DNA from: Bradyrhizobium oligotrophicum S58
GTDB lineage: Bacteria; Pseudomonadota; Alphaproteobacteria; Rhizobiales; Xanthobacteraceae
Assembly (NCBI RefSeq): GCF_000344805.1
Contig: NC_020453.1
Coordinates: 2,976,001-3,040,000, forward strand
Length of the DNA: 64,000 nt
Direction of reading: 5' to 3'
Part shown: positions 37,762 through 46,038 of the stretch, piece by piece
How the letters are laid out: each line of letters opens with the position of its first letter
Position numbering within the stretch: the stretch's first letter is position 1
Notes under the pieces: generated by a model
The model's database searches: none
What the model was told of the DNA's origin: nothing
Seen by the model: only the letters and a program-made list of their open reading frames with translations
Translations under genes and position numbers: made by a program

Positions 37762-38445
37762 ATGACATCGATCCGCACCATCATGCGCGCGAGCGCGCTG
37801 CTCGCCGCAGTTTCCGCTGCGCCCGGCCTGATCGCGCCCGCGGCCGCGCAGAGCGCCGGCATGAGCTTCTTTCTGACCAGCAGCGGCCCCGGCAATGGCG
37901 GCGATCTCGGCGGCCTCGCCGGCGCCGACAAACACTGCCAGACCCTGGCGCAGGCGGCCGGCGCCGGTGCCAAGACCTGGCGCGCTTATCTGTCGACCCA
38001 GGCCGCCGACGGCCAGCCGGCCGTCAATGCGCGCGACCGCATCGGCAAGGGCCCGTGGCAGAACGCCAAGGGCGTGGTCGTCGCCAAGGACGTCACCGAG
38101 CTGCATGGCGCCAACAACCTCAGCAAGCAGACCGCGCTGAGCGAAAAGGGCGAGGTGATCAATGGCCGCGGGGATACGCCGAACCGTCACGACGTGCTGA
38201 CCGGCTCGCAGGCCGACGGGACGGCGTTCGCCGCCGGCGAGGACCGCACCTGCCGCAACTGGACCAGCGCGACGCACGGCGCGGCCATGGTCGGCCATTC
38301 CGACCGCATCGGCCTGCGCGACGACGAGCCGTCGAAGTCGTGGAACAATTCCCATCCCTCGCGCGGACCCGACGGCGGCTGCTCGCAGTCCGATCTCAAG
38401 AGCACCGGCGGCGACGGGCTGCTATACTGCTTCGCGGCGAACTGA
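37762..38445 (+). CDS. Secreted lectin-like protein
   Basis: 227 aa with a signal peptide (ASALLAAVSAAPGLIAPAAA then AQSAGMSFF). The mature protein is Gly/Ser/Asn-rich and has conserved-looking segments GADKHCQTLAQAAGAG, KTWRAYLST, VNARDRIGKGPWQN and a C-terminal Cys pair (GGCSQSDL, LYCFAAN). This resembles a broadly distributed proteobacterial family of secreted lectin-like proteins, common in Bradyrhizobium. GGGAGGA precedes ATG 37762. Binding partner unknown. Confidence 0.75.
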   Translation: MTSIRTIMRASALLAAVSAAPGLIAPAAAQSAGMSFFLTSSGPGNGGDLGGLAGADKHCQTLAQAAGAGAKTWRAYLSTQAADGQPAVNARDRIGKGPWQNAKGVVVAKDVTELHGANNLSKQTALSEKGEVINGRGDTPNRHDVLTGSQADGTAFAAGEDRTCRNWTSATHGAAMVGHSDRIGLRDDEPSKSWNNSHPSRGPDGGCSQSDLKSTGGDGLLYCFAAN

Positions 38446-38502
38446 CACCGCGTCCCTATCCCTCGCAGTCTGCGTATGGGCGCATCACATCGAGGATGGC
38501 CC

Positions 38503-39207
38503 ATGCGCTACGAGCTCTACTACTGGCCCATGATCCAGGGCCGCGGCGAATATGTGCGGCTCGCGCTGGAGGAGGCGGGAGCCGGCTATCGCGACGTCGC
38601 GCGCGAGGACGGCATCGGTGCGATGACGGCGATGATGGAGGCTGAAAGCGCCACCCCACCGTTCGCGCCGCCGTTCCTGAAGGCGGGCCGCCGCGTCATC
38701 GGCCAGACCGCCAACATCCTGCTGTTCCTGGGCCCCCGCCACGGCCTCGCGCCGAAGACCGAGGCGGGGCAGTCCTGGCTGCATCAATTGCAGCTCACCT
38801 TGACCGACTTCGTCGTCGAGATCCACGACACCCATCATCCCCTGGGGCCGACGCTGTACTACGAGGATCAGCGCGCGCCGGCCAAGAGGCGCACTGCCGA
38901 GTTCTGGAGCGAGCGGGTGCCGAAATTCCTCGGCTATTTCGAACAGCTCGTGGCGAACAGCGGCGGCGCCTATGTCACCGGGCGCCGGCTGACCTATGTC
39001 GACCTGTCGCTGTTCCAGATCGTCGCCGGTCTCCGTTATGCCTTCCCGAACCGGATGGCCGCGTTCGAGCGCCGCATCCCACGCCTCGTCGCGCTGCACG
39101 ACCGCGTCGCCGCCAGGCCGAACATCTCAGCCTATCTCACAAGCCCCCGCCGTATCCCCTTCAACGAGGACGGCATCTTCCGCCACTACAAGGCGCTGGA
39201 TGAGTGA
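38503..39207 (+). CDS. Glutathione S-transferase family protein
   Basis: 234 aa, two-domain GST. The N-terminal thioredoxin-like fold starts MRYELYYWPMIQGRGEYVR, with the catalytic-type Tyr/Ser/Gln positions, and the cis-Pro region appears as PPFAPPFLKAG. The C-terminal helical domain has GGAYVTGRRLTYVDLSLF, the N-capping box D. It probably conjugates glutathione to electrophiles or reduces small substrates. The ATG at 38503 sits 57 bp after the lectin-like gene stop. Confidence 0.88.
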   Translation: MRYELYYWPMIQGRGEYVRLALEEAGAGYRDVAREDGIGAMTAMMEAESATPPFAPPFLKAGRRVIGQTANILLFLGPRHGLAPKTEAGQSWLHQLQLTLTDFVVEIHDTHHPLGPTLYYEDQRAPAKRRTAEFWSERVPKFLGYFEQLVANSGGAYVTGRRLTYVDLSLFQIVAGLRYAFPNRMAAFERRIPRLVALHDRVAARPNISAYLTSPRRIPFNEDGIFRHYKALDE

Positions 39208-39285
39208 GGTGGGACAGCGTGCAGTCGTGCGAGCTTCGAGTTCGTATCTTGGAGAGGCAAGCTCGTGCGTCATCGGCGCTGCGCT

Positions 39286-39441
39286 CCCTCTCCCCGTTCT
39301 TCACGGGGAGAGGGCGGGGGTGAGGGGCAGACGCATGGGAAGTGCGTGTGGATAGACCTGTACCCCCTCACCCGGATTGCATCTGACGATGCAATCCGAC
39401 CTCTCCCCGCCCTAGCGAAGCTTCGCTTCGCCCTGGCGGGG
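39286..39441. repeat. Cluster of palindromic (REP-like) elements
   Basis: Between the GST gene and the small gene at 39576 are three hairpins: CCCTCTCCCCG pairs 39286-39296 with 39304-39314; CGGATTGCATC pairs 39373-39383 with 39388-39398; CCCCGCC pairs 39405-39411 with 39435-39441. The first hairpin type recurs near 15411. This accounts for the roughly 370-bp gap, which has no gene. Confidence 0.75.
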
Positions 39442-39575
39442 CGAGGTACACCGGCAAGCCGCCCGAGATGCACAGACGACCGGGATTGGTCAGCATTTGG
39501 AGGAGCAACTCACACGTATAGCGGCGGACGCTTTCGCGCGCCGCCGCCATACGAAGTTGGCCTGAGGTGGGATGA

Positions 39576-39818
39576 TCAGGCGAGAATGTCGACGCGCGTG
39601 CCCTGTCCGGGCGGCAGCGGCGGACGTGACGACTGCTTCTCAGCGGCCGCTTCGTCGCCGGTCTTGTCGGACTTGAAGGTCTGCGTCTGCTGGCTCTGCG
39701 TCTGTTGAGCCTGACTCTGTTGCGTCTGATTGTCTTGAATCTGTGGCTTGTTCGTCTCGGTCGAGACCGGCGGCGGGGCAGGCGGCGGTGAGGACGTCGA
39801 GACGCTCGAAACGGACAT
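39576..39818 (-). CDS. Small Gln/Ser/Thr-rich protein
   Basis: 80 aa, unrecognised. It begins MSVSSVSTSSPPPAPPP and has an uncharged low-complexity middle of Gln, Thr, Ser and Asn (DNQTQQSQAQQTQSQQTQ), then a charged C-terminus. No signal peptide or membrane helix is visible. GAGGAG 8 nt before the ATG supports it as a real gene. The composition suggests a disordered protein, possibly secreted by an alternate route or packaging-related; this is speculative. Confidence 0.5.
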   Translation of the reverse strand: MSVSSVSTSSPPPAPPPVSTETNKPQIQDNQTQQSQAQQTQSQQTQTFKSDKTGDEAAAEKQSSRPPLPPGQGTRVDILA

Positions 39819-39961
39819 GGTCCAGCTCCTCGCTTGGTGTTGCGAACAGCGTGGCCATGTCCAACGAATGTTTCGTCAACCGGATCGTTCGAATTGTCTG
39901 CAACTGTGGGTGGCGGCTGCGATAGTGAACGGGGCGCTCATCGCCGTGCAGAAACGCGGGC

Positions 39962-40441
39962 CTATTGGTCCTTGCTGCGGCTGATGGTGATCGAGGACTC
40001 GGTCTTGGTGCGGGCGCAGCGCATGTCGAGCCGGCGGTAGCGGCTGGCGACGTCGTCGCCGCGGAAGATCCCGAGCCGACGGTAACAGCGTGTGACGCCG
40101 CGTTGCATGTCGTCTTTCGGCAGGGTGAACACGATCGCGGCCGCGCTGGCCATCAGGTCGATGAAGGCCGGCGTCGGCTTGCGCTCGGACTTTCCGAACA
40201 GCTGGTTGCTGACATTCTTCGATGAGCAGCCGAGCGTGATCTCGCGCGCCCGGGGATGGGCGAGATAGACGGTGCCGGCGGCGGTCTGGCCGATCTTGAT
40301 GCCGTCGATGCCGTTCTTCAGCTCTTTGGCGAGATCGTCGCAACGATCGGCCCGCGCCGGCTGCGAGGCCAGCACCGCGCTCAGCGCAACGACGATGGCA
40401 AACACGGCCGTGCGGCCAAATGAGCAATGATATGAATGCAT
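39962..40441 (-). CDS. Secreted hypothetical protein
   Basis: 159 aa with a clear signal peptide (TAVFAIVVALSAVLASQPARA). The mature protein has an even number of Cys (DRCDDLAKEL, GCSSKNV, TRCYRRL, MRCARTK) and a short hydrophobic helix (IDLMASAAAIVFTL). No recognised domain. It likely acts in the periplasm or outside the cell. It sits between two other small minus-strand genes. Confidence 0.6.
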   Translation of the reverse strand: MHSYHCSFGRTAVFAIVVALSAVLASQPARADRCDDLAKELKNGIDGIKIGQTAAGTVYLAHPRAREITLGCSSKNVSNQLFGKSERKPTPAFIDLMASAAAIVFTLPKDDMQRGVTRCYRRLGIFRGDDVASRYRRLDMRCARTKTESSITISRSKDQ

Positions 40442-40579
40442 TCCAAATACCCCCGCGCCATTGAACCCGGCGCGAGGAGATCACGCAAGCGCCGATGCGC
40501 CGCTCCAGCACAAGATCATCGCTCCTGTGACACTCATCGAGAGACGCAGTCACATGTCGGAAGAAGCGGCGCGATCGGT

Positions 40580-40900
40580 CTATTGGAACCAGCAGCGCCC
40601 CTGATGCAGCAGCGAGACGCCGGCGGCCTGGCGTTCGCAGTCGTTGCCGAAGGTGTGGTCATTGCAGCCGCAGACCGGCATGTAGATGCGCCTGCAGATC
40701 GTCGGCTTGCGTCGGCAGACGCCCGTCATGTCGAACCGGCCACACTGGCCGGCCGGGAAGTCGCAGTAGAGGCCGGCATTGCAGGTGATACCGGCAATGC
40801 CGCCGCACGTACGACCTGGGCCGACCGCACCGGCGCTGCCGGGGAGCATGGTGGCGAGGCCGAGGGCGAATGTGATTGCAACGAACAGACCCTTTCTCAT
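40580..40900 (-). CDS. Secreted Kazal-like Cys-rich protein
   Basis: 106 aa. Signal peptide (FVAITFALGLATMLPGSAGA), then a Cys-rich segment CGGIAGITCNAGLYCD and a C-terminal Kazal-like block YMPVCGCNDHTFGNDCERQA ending in GRC. The Kazal spacing C-x-C-x6-x-N-x-C is visible. Kazal domains usually inhibit serine proteases. In bacteria such proteins may protect against host or predator proteases, but this is inference. ATG 40900 is used because the longer frame adds only a short tail before the signal. Confidence 0.75.
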   Translation of the reverse strand: MRKGLFVAITFALGLATMLPGSAGAVGPGRTCGGIAGITCNAGLYCDFPAGQCGRFDMTGVCRRKPTICRRIYMPVCGCNDHTFGNDCERQAAGVSLLHQGRCWFQ

Positions 40901-40999
40901 GGTGCCTCCAGTCGTAAATGGATGGATCAACAATCTTAGGTTTTATCTGGTGCCGTCCTGGTTCAATTCGTCCCGCCGTTTGGTCGCGACGGCGTGGCG

Positions 41000-41677
41000 T
41001 CACGCCGAGGGGAGCTTGCGGGCCGTCTCGATCAGCACCTCGAGCGTCTCATCGGGCGCCTGATTGACCACGTCATGGGCGCTGGCGAGCGTGCGCACGG
41101 TCCAGGTGGGATCAGCGCGCAGGCGGTCGTATTGCGCCGCGAACGGCGTCGCGCTCCAGCCGGTGGCATAGACGAAGACGCGCGGCAGTTCGGGGCGAGG
41201 GCGCGTCAGACGAAGCCGCTGCACGAAGCTGCCGAGCGGATGCGGCCGGCAGCGCGGATCGACGCCGTCGCGCGGCAGCACGGTCAGCCCGTCATGGCCG
41301 GCCTGCGCGATCACCAGCTGACGATAGGCGTCACCGGCAAGGTCCCACCACGCTTGGCCATCGTCCGGCGCGAACGCATCGAGATAGATCAGTGCTGCCA
41401 GCCGCTCTGGCGCGCGGTCGGCGACTCCCGACGCCACCATGCCGCCATAGCTGTGCGCGCACAGGATGACCTCGGAGAGGTCCTCGACCGACAACAGCTC
41501 CAGCACATCGGCGATATGTGTCTCCAGATTGATGCCGGCGGTGGGAGCGGGCGTCTCCTCCAGTCCGCTCAGGCTTAGCGCGTAGGCCGCATGCCCCGCC
41601 TGCCTGAGCCGCGCTGCCAGCGGCGCATACCACCAGCCGCCGCGCCAGCCGCCGGGAATGAGGACGAAAGTGGCCAT
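41000..41677 (-). CDS. Alpha/beta-hydrolase family esterase
   Basis: 225 aa. The oxyanion segment appears in ATFVLIPGGWRGGWWY, and the nucleophile elbow is AHSYGG with catalytic Ser. An acid strand YLDAFAP and a late His (LASAHDVVNQAP) complete the triad. It matches the small salicylate-esterase-like alpha/beta hydrolases common in soil bacteria. GGAGG is 7-8 nt before the ATG. Substrate unknown. Confidence 0.88.
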   Translation of the reverse strand: MATFVLIPGGWRGGWWYAPLAARLRQAGHAAYALSLSGLEETPAPTAGINLETHIADVLELLSVEDLSEVILCAHSYGGMVASGVADRAPERLAALIYLDAFAPDDGQAWWDLAGDAYRQLVIAQAGHDGLTVLPRDGVDPRCRPHPLGSFVQRLRLTRPRPELPRVFVYATGWSATPFAAQYDRLRADPTWTVRTLASAHDVVNQAPDETLEVLIETARKLPSA

Positions 41678-41906
41678 GTGATCCTCCGCGATGCCATGTC
41701 GAAGCGTGTTTCGATCAGATCTCGCGTCGCAGGCTAACAGAGCTGTCAAGTCCCCCGGGGCCGGCCGGACGTCGCCGGTTGCGGGCTGGTCGCATGGGCC
41801 CCTCGGCGGCCCGGTAGCTTTCTTTTCCGCAAAAAGGGCTTAGAACGGCGCTACCGCCGGGTGCCTCGGACAGGCGTCTTCCGGCCCTTCAACCGACGAG
41901 TTTTCC

Positions 41907-43562
41907 ATGAACGCGCCCACCGCTTTTCCCGACCAGTCCAAGCCCGTCCCGCCCTACAAGCACACGCCGCTGTTTCCGTTGGGTCCGGACACCACGCCCT
42001 ACAAGAAGGTCACGGCTGACGGCGTGCGGGTCGAGAAGGTCCTGGGCCGCGACATGCTGGTGGTGTCGCGCGAGGCGTTGCGCGTGCTGTCGGAAGCCGC
42101 CTTCGGCGAGATCAATCACTATCTGCGCCCCGGCCATCTGAAGCAGCTGCGCAGCATCCTGGAGGATCCGGAGGCCAGTCCGAACGACAAGTTTGTCGCG
42201 CTCGACTTCCTGAAGAATGCCAACATCGCCGCCGGCGGCGTGCTGCCGATGTGCCAGGATACCGGCACCGCGATCATCATGGGCAAGAAGGGCTGCAACG
42301 TCATCACCGACGGTGACGACGAGGCCGCGCTGTCGCAAGGCGCCCGCGACGCCTATCTGCGCCGCAATCTGCGCTACTCGCAGGTCGCGCCGCTTTCGAT
42401 GTACGAGGAGAAGAACACCGCCAACAACATGCCGGCGCAGACCGAGATCTACGCGGAAGGCGAAGACGCCTACAAGTTCATGTTCATGGCCAAGGGCGGC
42501 GGCTCGGCCAACAAGAGCTTTCTGTTCCAGGCGACGCCCTCGGTGCTCACGAAAGACCGGCTGCTGGCGTTCCTGAAGGAGAAGATCCTGACGCTCGGCA
42601 CCGCCGCGTGCCCGCCCTATCATCTCGCCATCGTCATCGGCGGCACCTCGGCCGAGCTGTGCATGAAGACGGTCAAGCTCGCATCCGCGCGCTATCTCGA
42701 CGCGCTGCCGACGCAGGGCTCCCCGGACGGCAACGCCTTCCGCGACCTGGAGATGGAGCAGGAAATCCACAAGATGACGCAGTCGCTCGGCGTGGGCGCC
42801 CAGTTCGGCGGCAAGTATTTCTGCCACGACGTCCGCGTCATCCGCATGCCGCGCCATGGCGCGTCCTTGCCGATCGGTCTCGGCGTGTCCTGCTCGGCCG
42901 ACCGCCAGGTGCTCGGCAAGATCACCAAGGACGGAATCTATCTCGAGGAGCTCGAGCATCACCCGGCGCAGTATCTGCCGGAGGTCGAGCAGGCGCTCGA
43001 TGGCGAGGTCGTGAAGATCGACCTCAACCAGCCGATGAAGGACATCCTTGCCACCTTGTCGAAGAATCCGATCAAGACCCGGCTGTCGCTGACCGGCACC
43101 ATGATCGTCGCGCGCGACTCCGCGCATGCCAAGCTGCGTGAGCGCCTCGATCGCGGCGAGCCGCTGCCGGACTACTTCAAGAACCATCCGGTGTACTACG
43201 CCGGTCCCGCCAAGACGCCGGAAGGCTATGCCTCCGGCGCATTCGGCCCGACCACCGCAGGGCGCATGGACTCCTTCGTCGACCAGTTCCAGGCCGCCGG
43301 CGGCTCCATGGTGATGGTCGCCAAGGGCAACCGCGCGCCAGCCGTGCGGGAAGCCTGCAAGAAGCATGGCGGTTTCTATCTCGGCTCGATCGGCGGTGCC
43401 GCCGCGAACCTCGCCGAGCACTGCATCAAGAAGGTCGAGATCGTCGAATATCCCGAGCTCGGCATGGAAGCGATCTGGCGCATCGAGGTGGTGGATTTCC
43501 CTGCCTTCATCATCATCGACGACAAGGGCAACGACTTCTTCAAGGAGCTCAACCTCGGTTGA
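41907..43562 (+). CDS. Class I (Fe-S) fumarate hydratase
   Basis: 551 aa, full length for FumA/FumB-type enzymes that interconvert fumarate and malate with a 4Fe-4S cluster. Cluster-ligand-type cysteines appear in [22 protein letters not shown] and GVSCSADRQ. The N-terminal segment [20 protein letters not shown] and the C-terminal [19 protein letters not shown] are typical. It probably serves the TCA cycle. The next gene, MaoC-like, starts 40 bp downstream. Confidence 0.95.
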   Translation: MNAPTAFPDQSKPVPPYKHTPLFPLGPDTTPYKKVTADGVRVEKVLGRDMLVVSREALRVLSEAAFGEINHYLRPGHLKQLRSILEDPEASPNDKFVALDFLKNANIAAGGVLPMCQDTGTAIIMGKKGCNVITDGDDEAALSQGARDAYLRRNLRYSQVAPLSMYEEKNTANNMPAQTEIYAEGEDAYKFMFMAKGGGSANKSFLFQATPSVLTKDRLLAFLKEKILTLGTAACPPYHLAIVIGGTSAELCMKTVKLASARYLDALPTQGSPDGNAFRDLEMEQEIHKMTQSLGVGAQFGGKYFCHDVRVIRMPRHGASLPIGLGVSCSADRQVLGKITKDGIYLEELEHHPAQYLPEVEQALDGEVVKIDLNQPMKDILATLSKNPIKTRLSLTGTMIVARDSAHAKLRERLDRGEPLPDYFKNHPVYYAGPAKTPEGYASGAFGPTTAGRMDSFVDQFQAAGGSMVMVAKGNRAPAVREACKKHGGFYLGSIGGAAANLAEHCIKKVEIVEYPELGMEAIWRIEVVDFPAFIIIDDKGNDFFKELNLG

Positions 43563-43602
43563 GCTTCACCGACTTGGATCGCGCACGGATGCGAGGGCCT
43601 GC

Positions 43603-44046
43603 ATGGTCGAATGGTTCGACGACCTCCAGATCGGGATGAAGTTCAAGAGCGGCGAGACGACGGTGTCCCGCGAGGACATCAAGCGCTTCGCCGCCGAGTT
43701 CGATCCGCAGCCGTTTCACCTCGACGAGGCGGCAGCGGAGAAGACGATCTTCAAGGGCCTTGCCGCCTCCGGATGGCACACCGCCGCGATCGCGATGCGG
43801 CTCGCGGCGGAAACGCGTCCGTTCGGACCACATCCGCTGCTGGGTGCAGGGGTCGACGAGCTGCGCTGGATGAAGCCGGTGCGGCCGGGCGACACGCTGC
43901 ATCTCGAGGGCGAGGTGGTCGACCTCGTGCCCTCGCAGAGCAAGCCGCAAGGCGTCGCGCGCATCAAATGGACCGCCTTCAATCAGCACGGCGAAGCAGT
44001 CTATACCTTCAACCCCATCGCCATCGTGCCGCGCCGGCCGACCTGA
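43603..44046 (+). CDS. MaoC-like dehydratase
   Basis: 147 aa hot-dog fold protein. The hydratase-2-type motif is present (FAAEFDPQPFHLDEAAAEKT: D-x-x-x-x-H), followed by the central helix region GLAASGWHTAAIAMRL and a C-terminal strand set. MaoC-like proteins hydrate or dehydrate enoyl-CoA type substrates. ATG 43603 gives the normal N-terminus (MVEWFDDLQIGMKF). It may share a transcript with the fumarase. Confidence 0.87.
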   Translation: MVEWFDDLQIGMKFKSGETTVSREDIKRFAAEFDPQPFHLDEAAAEKTIFKGLAASGWHTAAIAMRLAAETRPFGPHPLLGAGVDELRWMKPVRPGDTLHLEGEVVDLVPSQSKPQGVARIKWTAFNQHGEAVYTFNPIAIVPRRPT

Positions 44047-44082
44047 CCGGCGCGTGGCGACAGCGTTCGCTGCGTCAGAGCA

Positions 44083-44751
44083 ATGTTCCTCGGACTGGAT
44101 GGCTTCCGCAACGGCTGGGTCGTGGTGTCGATCGGTGGCGATCAGCGCGCAATCAGCTTTGCCGCTGACATTGTCAGCGCGCTCGCGGCGCCTTTCGTGC
44201 GTGCCGCCATCGACATCCCCATCGGCATGACCGACGATGGCGAGCGTGCCTGCGACACGCTCGCGCGCGAAAAACTCGCACCACACCGCTCCCGCGTTTT
44301 CACCGGCGCGCGGCGCTGGCTGTGGGAGGAGTTTGCCGATCCCGACCGGGCCAACGCTGCCGCATCGGCGCGCGGGCAGAAGCGGGCCTCGCGCCAGCTC
44401 TGGCACCTCGGCAGGAAGATCATGGAGGTCGATACGTTCGTGCGCGCGCACCACGATCTCGACATCCGCGAGGTGCATCCGGAGCTGGTGTTCCTGCGTC
44501 TCAACGGCGCGCCGCTGCCGTCGAAGAAGACGGAGCAGGGCGTCAGGCTGCGCCGTGACCTGCTGATCACGGCCGGCTTTGTCGAGATCGATACATGGCT
44601 CCGCCGTTCGCGGATGAAGACCGGCGCCAAGCCCGACGACGTCCTCGACGCCTGCGCCGTCGCGCTTGCCGCCCGCGACTGCGCCGGCAGCGTTCCGGAC
44701 GGCGAACCGCCGCGCGATGCGCATGGCGTGGCGATGCAGATCTGGTTTTAA
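44083..44751 (+). CDS. DUF429 family protein
   Basis: 222 aa. DUF429 features: an N-terminal MFLGLDGFRNGWVVVSIG with a conserved Asp, a middle AIDIPIGM, and C-terminal DDVLDACAVALAARDC. The fold resembles RNase-H-like nucleases, but no function is established. It begins 36 bp after the MaoC-like gene on the same strand. Confidence 0.8.
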   Translation: MFLGLDGFRNGWVVVSIGGDQRAISFAADIVSALAAPFVRAAIDIPIGMTDDGERACDTLAREKLAPHRSRVFTGARRWLWEEFADPDRANAAASARGQKRASRQLWHLGRKIMEVDTFVRAHHDLDIREVHPELVFLRLNGAPLPSKKTEQGVRLRRDLLITAGFVEIDTWLRRSRMKTGAKPDDVLDACAVALAARDCAGSVPDGEPPRDAHGVAMQIWF

Positions 44752-44780
44752 TCGCGCGAGCACTCTTGCGGCCACGAGCT

Positions 44781-44897
44781 CCGCTGTCATTCCGGGGCGA
44801 CGCGCGAAGCGCGGCGAGCCCGGAATCCATCAGGCGGCGCAAAATGCCGCTCGATGGATTCCGGGCTCGTGCTTCGCACGCCCCGGAATGACGGCGG
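44781..44897. repeat. Large inverted repeat (REP/BIME-like)
   Basis: Outer arms GTCATTCCGGGGCG (44786-44799) and CGCCCCGGAATGAC (44879-44892) with an inner pair of the same kind: GAGCCCGGAATCCAT before the centre and ATGGATTCCGGGCTC after it. The whole element is about 117 bp and can fold into a cruciform or long hairpin. Confidence 0.85.
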
Positions 44898-45234
44898 AGA
44901 GAGTTCGCGTCCCTTTAAAAGATTCCATAGGGTGCCGACGCCACGCGGTTTAATTCTGAAAAAAATAAATCACTTGCTATTTTTCGGAAATCGTGATTTC
45001 TTCTCGCCATCCCGCCTCAAGCTGAGGGGCGTTGCGCGCGATCGTCACGACACGCGGGGCGGGGAGGCGATGGCCGCTGAGGTGCCGCAGCGCAGGGAGA
45101 CCTGCGCGGACGAACGGCATCTTGCGGACGTGAAGTCGTGTGGTCCTGACCTCCCGGTGCCGAGGTCAAGTTGACGCCAGCGCTTGCGCATTGCGTCGAT
45201 GACGGGGGCAATCAAGCCGGTCCCCGGGGAGAGC

Positions 45235-45420
45235 ACGAAGTAAGCGTGAAGACCGTCGCGCAGGGAAGGCCGGGCGTTCTCGGCTGCACCTGTGGTACCT
45301 GCCGCTGCATTTTGTTAGCAGGCGGGCCGCAGGCGTCAGCCGACGCCTGGCCTTCCCTGCGCCCTCTGCACCTGAAGAGGGGCATGTCGATGCATCACTC
45401 GGGCGTTGTCAGCCGCGAGA
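45235..45420. repeat. Second long intergenic repeat element
   Basis: A perfect 14-bp pair GCGCAGGGAAGGCC (45258-45271) with GGCCTTCCCTGCGC (45349-45362). The sequence matches a repeated intergenic module I associate with Rhizobiales genomes, in which short frames are commonly annotated as hypothetical proteins. A reading frame spans 45171-45485 here, but it follows the repeat rather than a coding signal. The rest of 44940-45240 shows nothing I can support. Confidence 0.65.
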
Positions 45421-45481
45421 TTGCGCACGCTTGTCCATGCTGTTTGAGACGTGAAGCGGAACGAGCCGGACAGGCGCTGCC

Positions 45482-45620
45482 GTAGGGTGGGCAAAGCGGC
45501 CGCCCGCAGGGCGGTGGCGTGCCCACCGTCTGTCGGCGCACTGCGGAGGAAATGGTGGGCACGGCGCGCGTGAGGCCGCCATGAAGCGGCGACGGCGCGG
45601 CGCGCCTTTGCCCACCCTAC
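45482..45620. repeat. Third long intergenic inverted repeat
   Basis: Perfect 15-bp outer arms GTAGGGTGGGCAAAG (45482-45496) and CTTTGCCCACCCTAC (45606-45620), with a further inner pair GTGCCCACC/GGTGGGCAC. Together with the elements at 44781 and 45235 it makes the 885-bp gene-free stretch a repeat cluster. Confidence 0.85.
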
Positions 45621-45636
45621 ATTTGATCGTGAGGCC

Positions 45637-45933
45637 TCAGGCCCGGGTGCCGGTGAACGGGAAGCTGCCCATGAAGCCGATGCCCATCTCGCCGGAGATG
45701 GCGTCGCCTGCGACCGTGCCCTTGAAGTCGAGCGTCAGCGGCATCGGGCTGGTGATGGAGACCTTCCAGGCGACGTCGTTGCCGTTGACGGTGCCGTCGA
45801 AGATCTCGGCGGAATCGCCCTCCGCGGCCTGGGTCCCCGTCAGCGTCGCGCCCGCGCTGGTCACGCTCAGGGTCGCGCTGCGCTCGCCCATCGGCGTATT
45901 CAAGGTCAGATTCCAGTTGCCGTCCACAGCCAT
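45637..45933 (-). CDS. Small beta-rich hypothetical protein
   Basis: 98 aa. The sequence alternates short beta strands and Gly/Thr turns (NWNLTLNTPMGERSATLSV, LTGTQAAEGDSAEIFDGTV, LDFKGTVAGDAISGEMGIG) and ends in FPFTGTRA. It resembles small lipocalin-like or beta-barrel ligand-binding proteins that sit beside oxygenases and hydrolases. No signal peptide. It lies 105 bp downstream of the YciB-like fusion gene on the same strand and may be part of that unit. Confidence 0.6.
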   Translation of the reverse strand: MAVDGNWNLTLNTPMGERSATLSVTSAGATLTGTQAAEGDSAEIFDGTVNGNDVAWKVSITSPMPLTLDFKGTVAGDAISGEMGIGFMGSFPFTGTRA

Positions 45934-46038
45934 CGATCGTTCTCCCGGTGTTGCTGTTTGCGCAACCTCGAGGCAACGACCTCGAGCATGCGTTCGGCGC
46001 CCTATAGCGCATCTTTGCTCATAAGCCCAATACGGCGA

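Noticed and set aside
45171..45485. A 104-aa frame in the repeat cluster
   Set aside because: It traverses the inverted repeat at 45258-45362. The type is a recurrent intergenic module often mis-annotated as protein.
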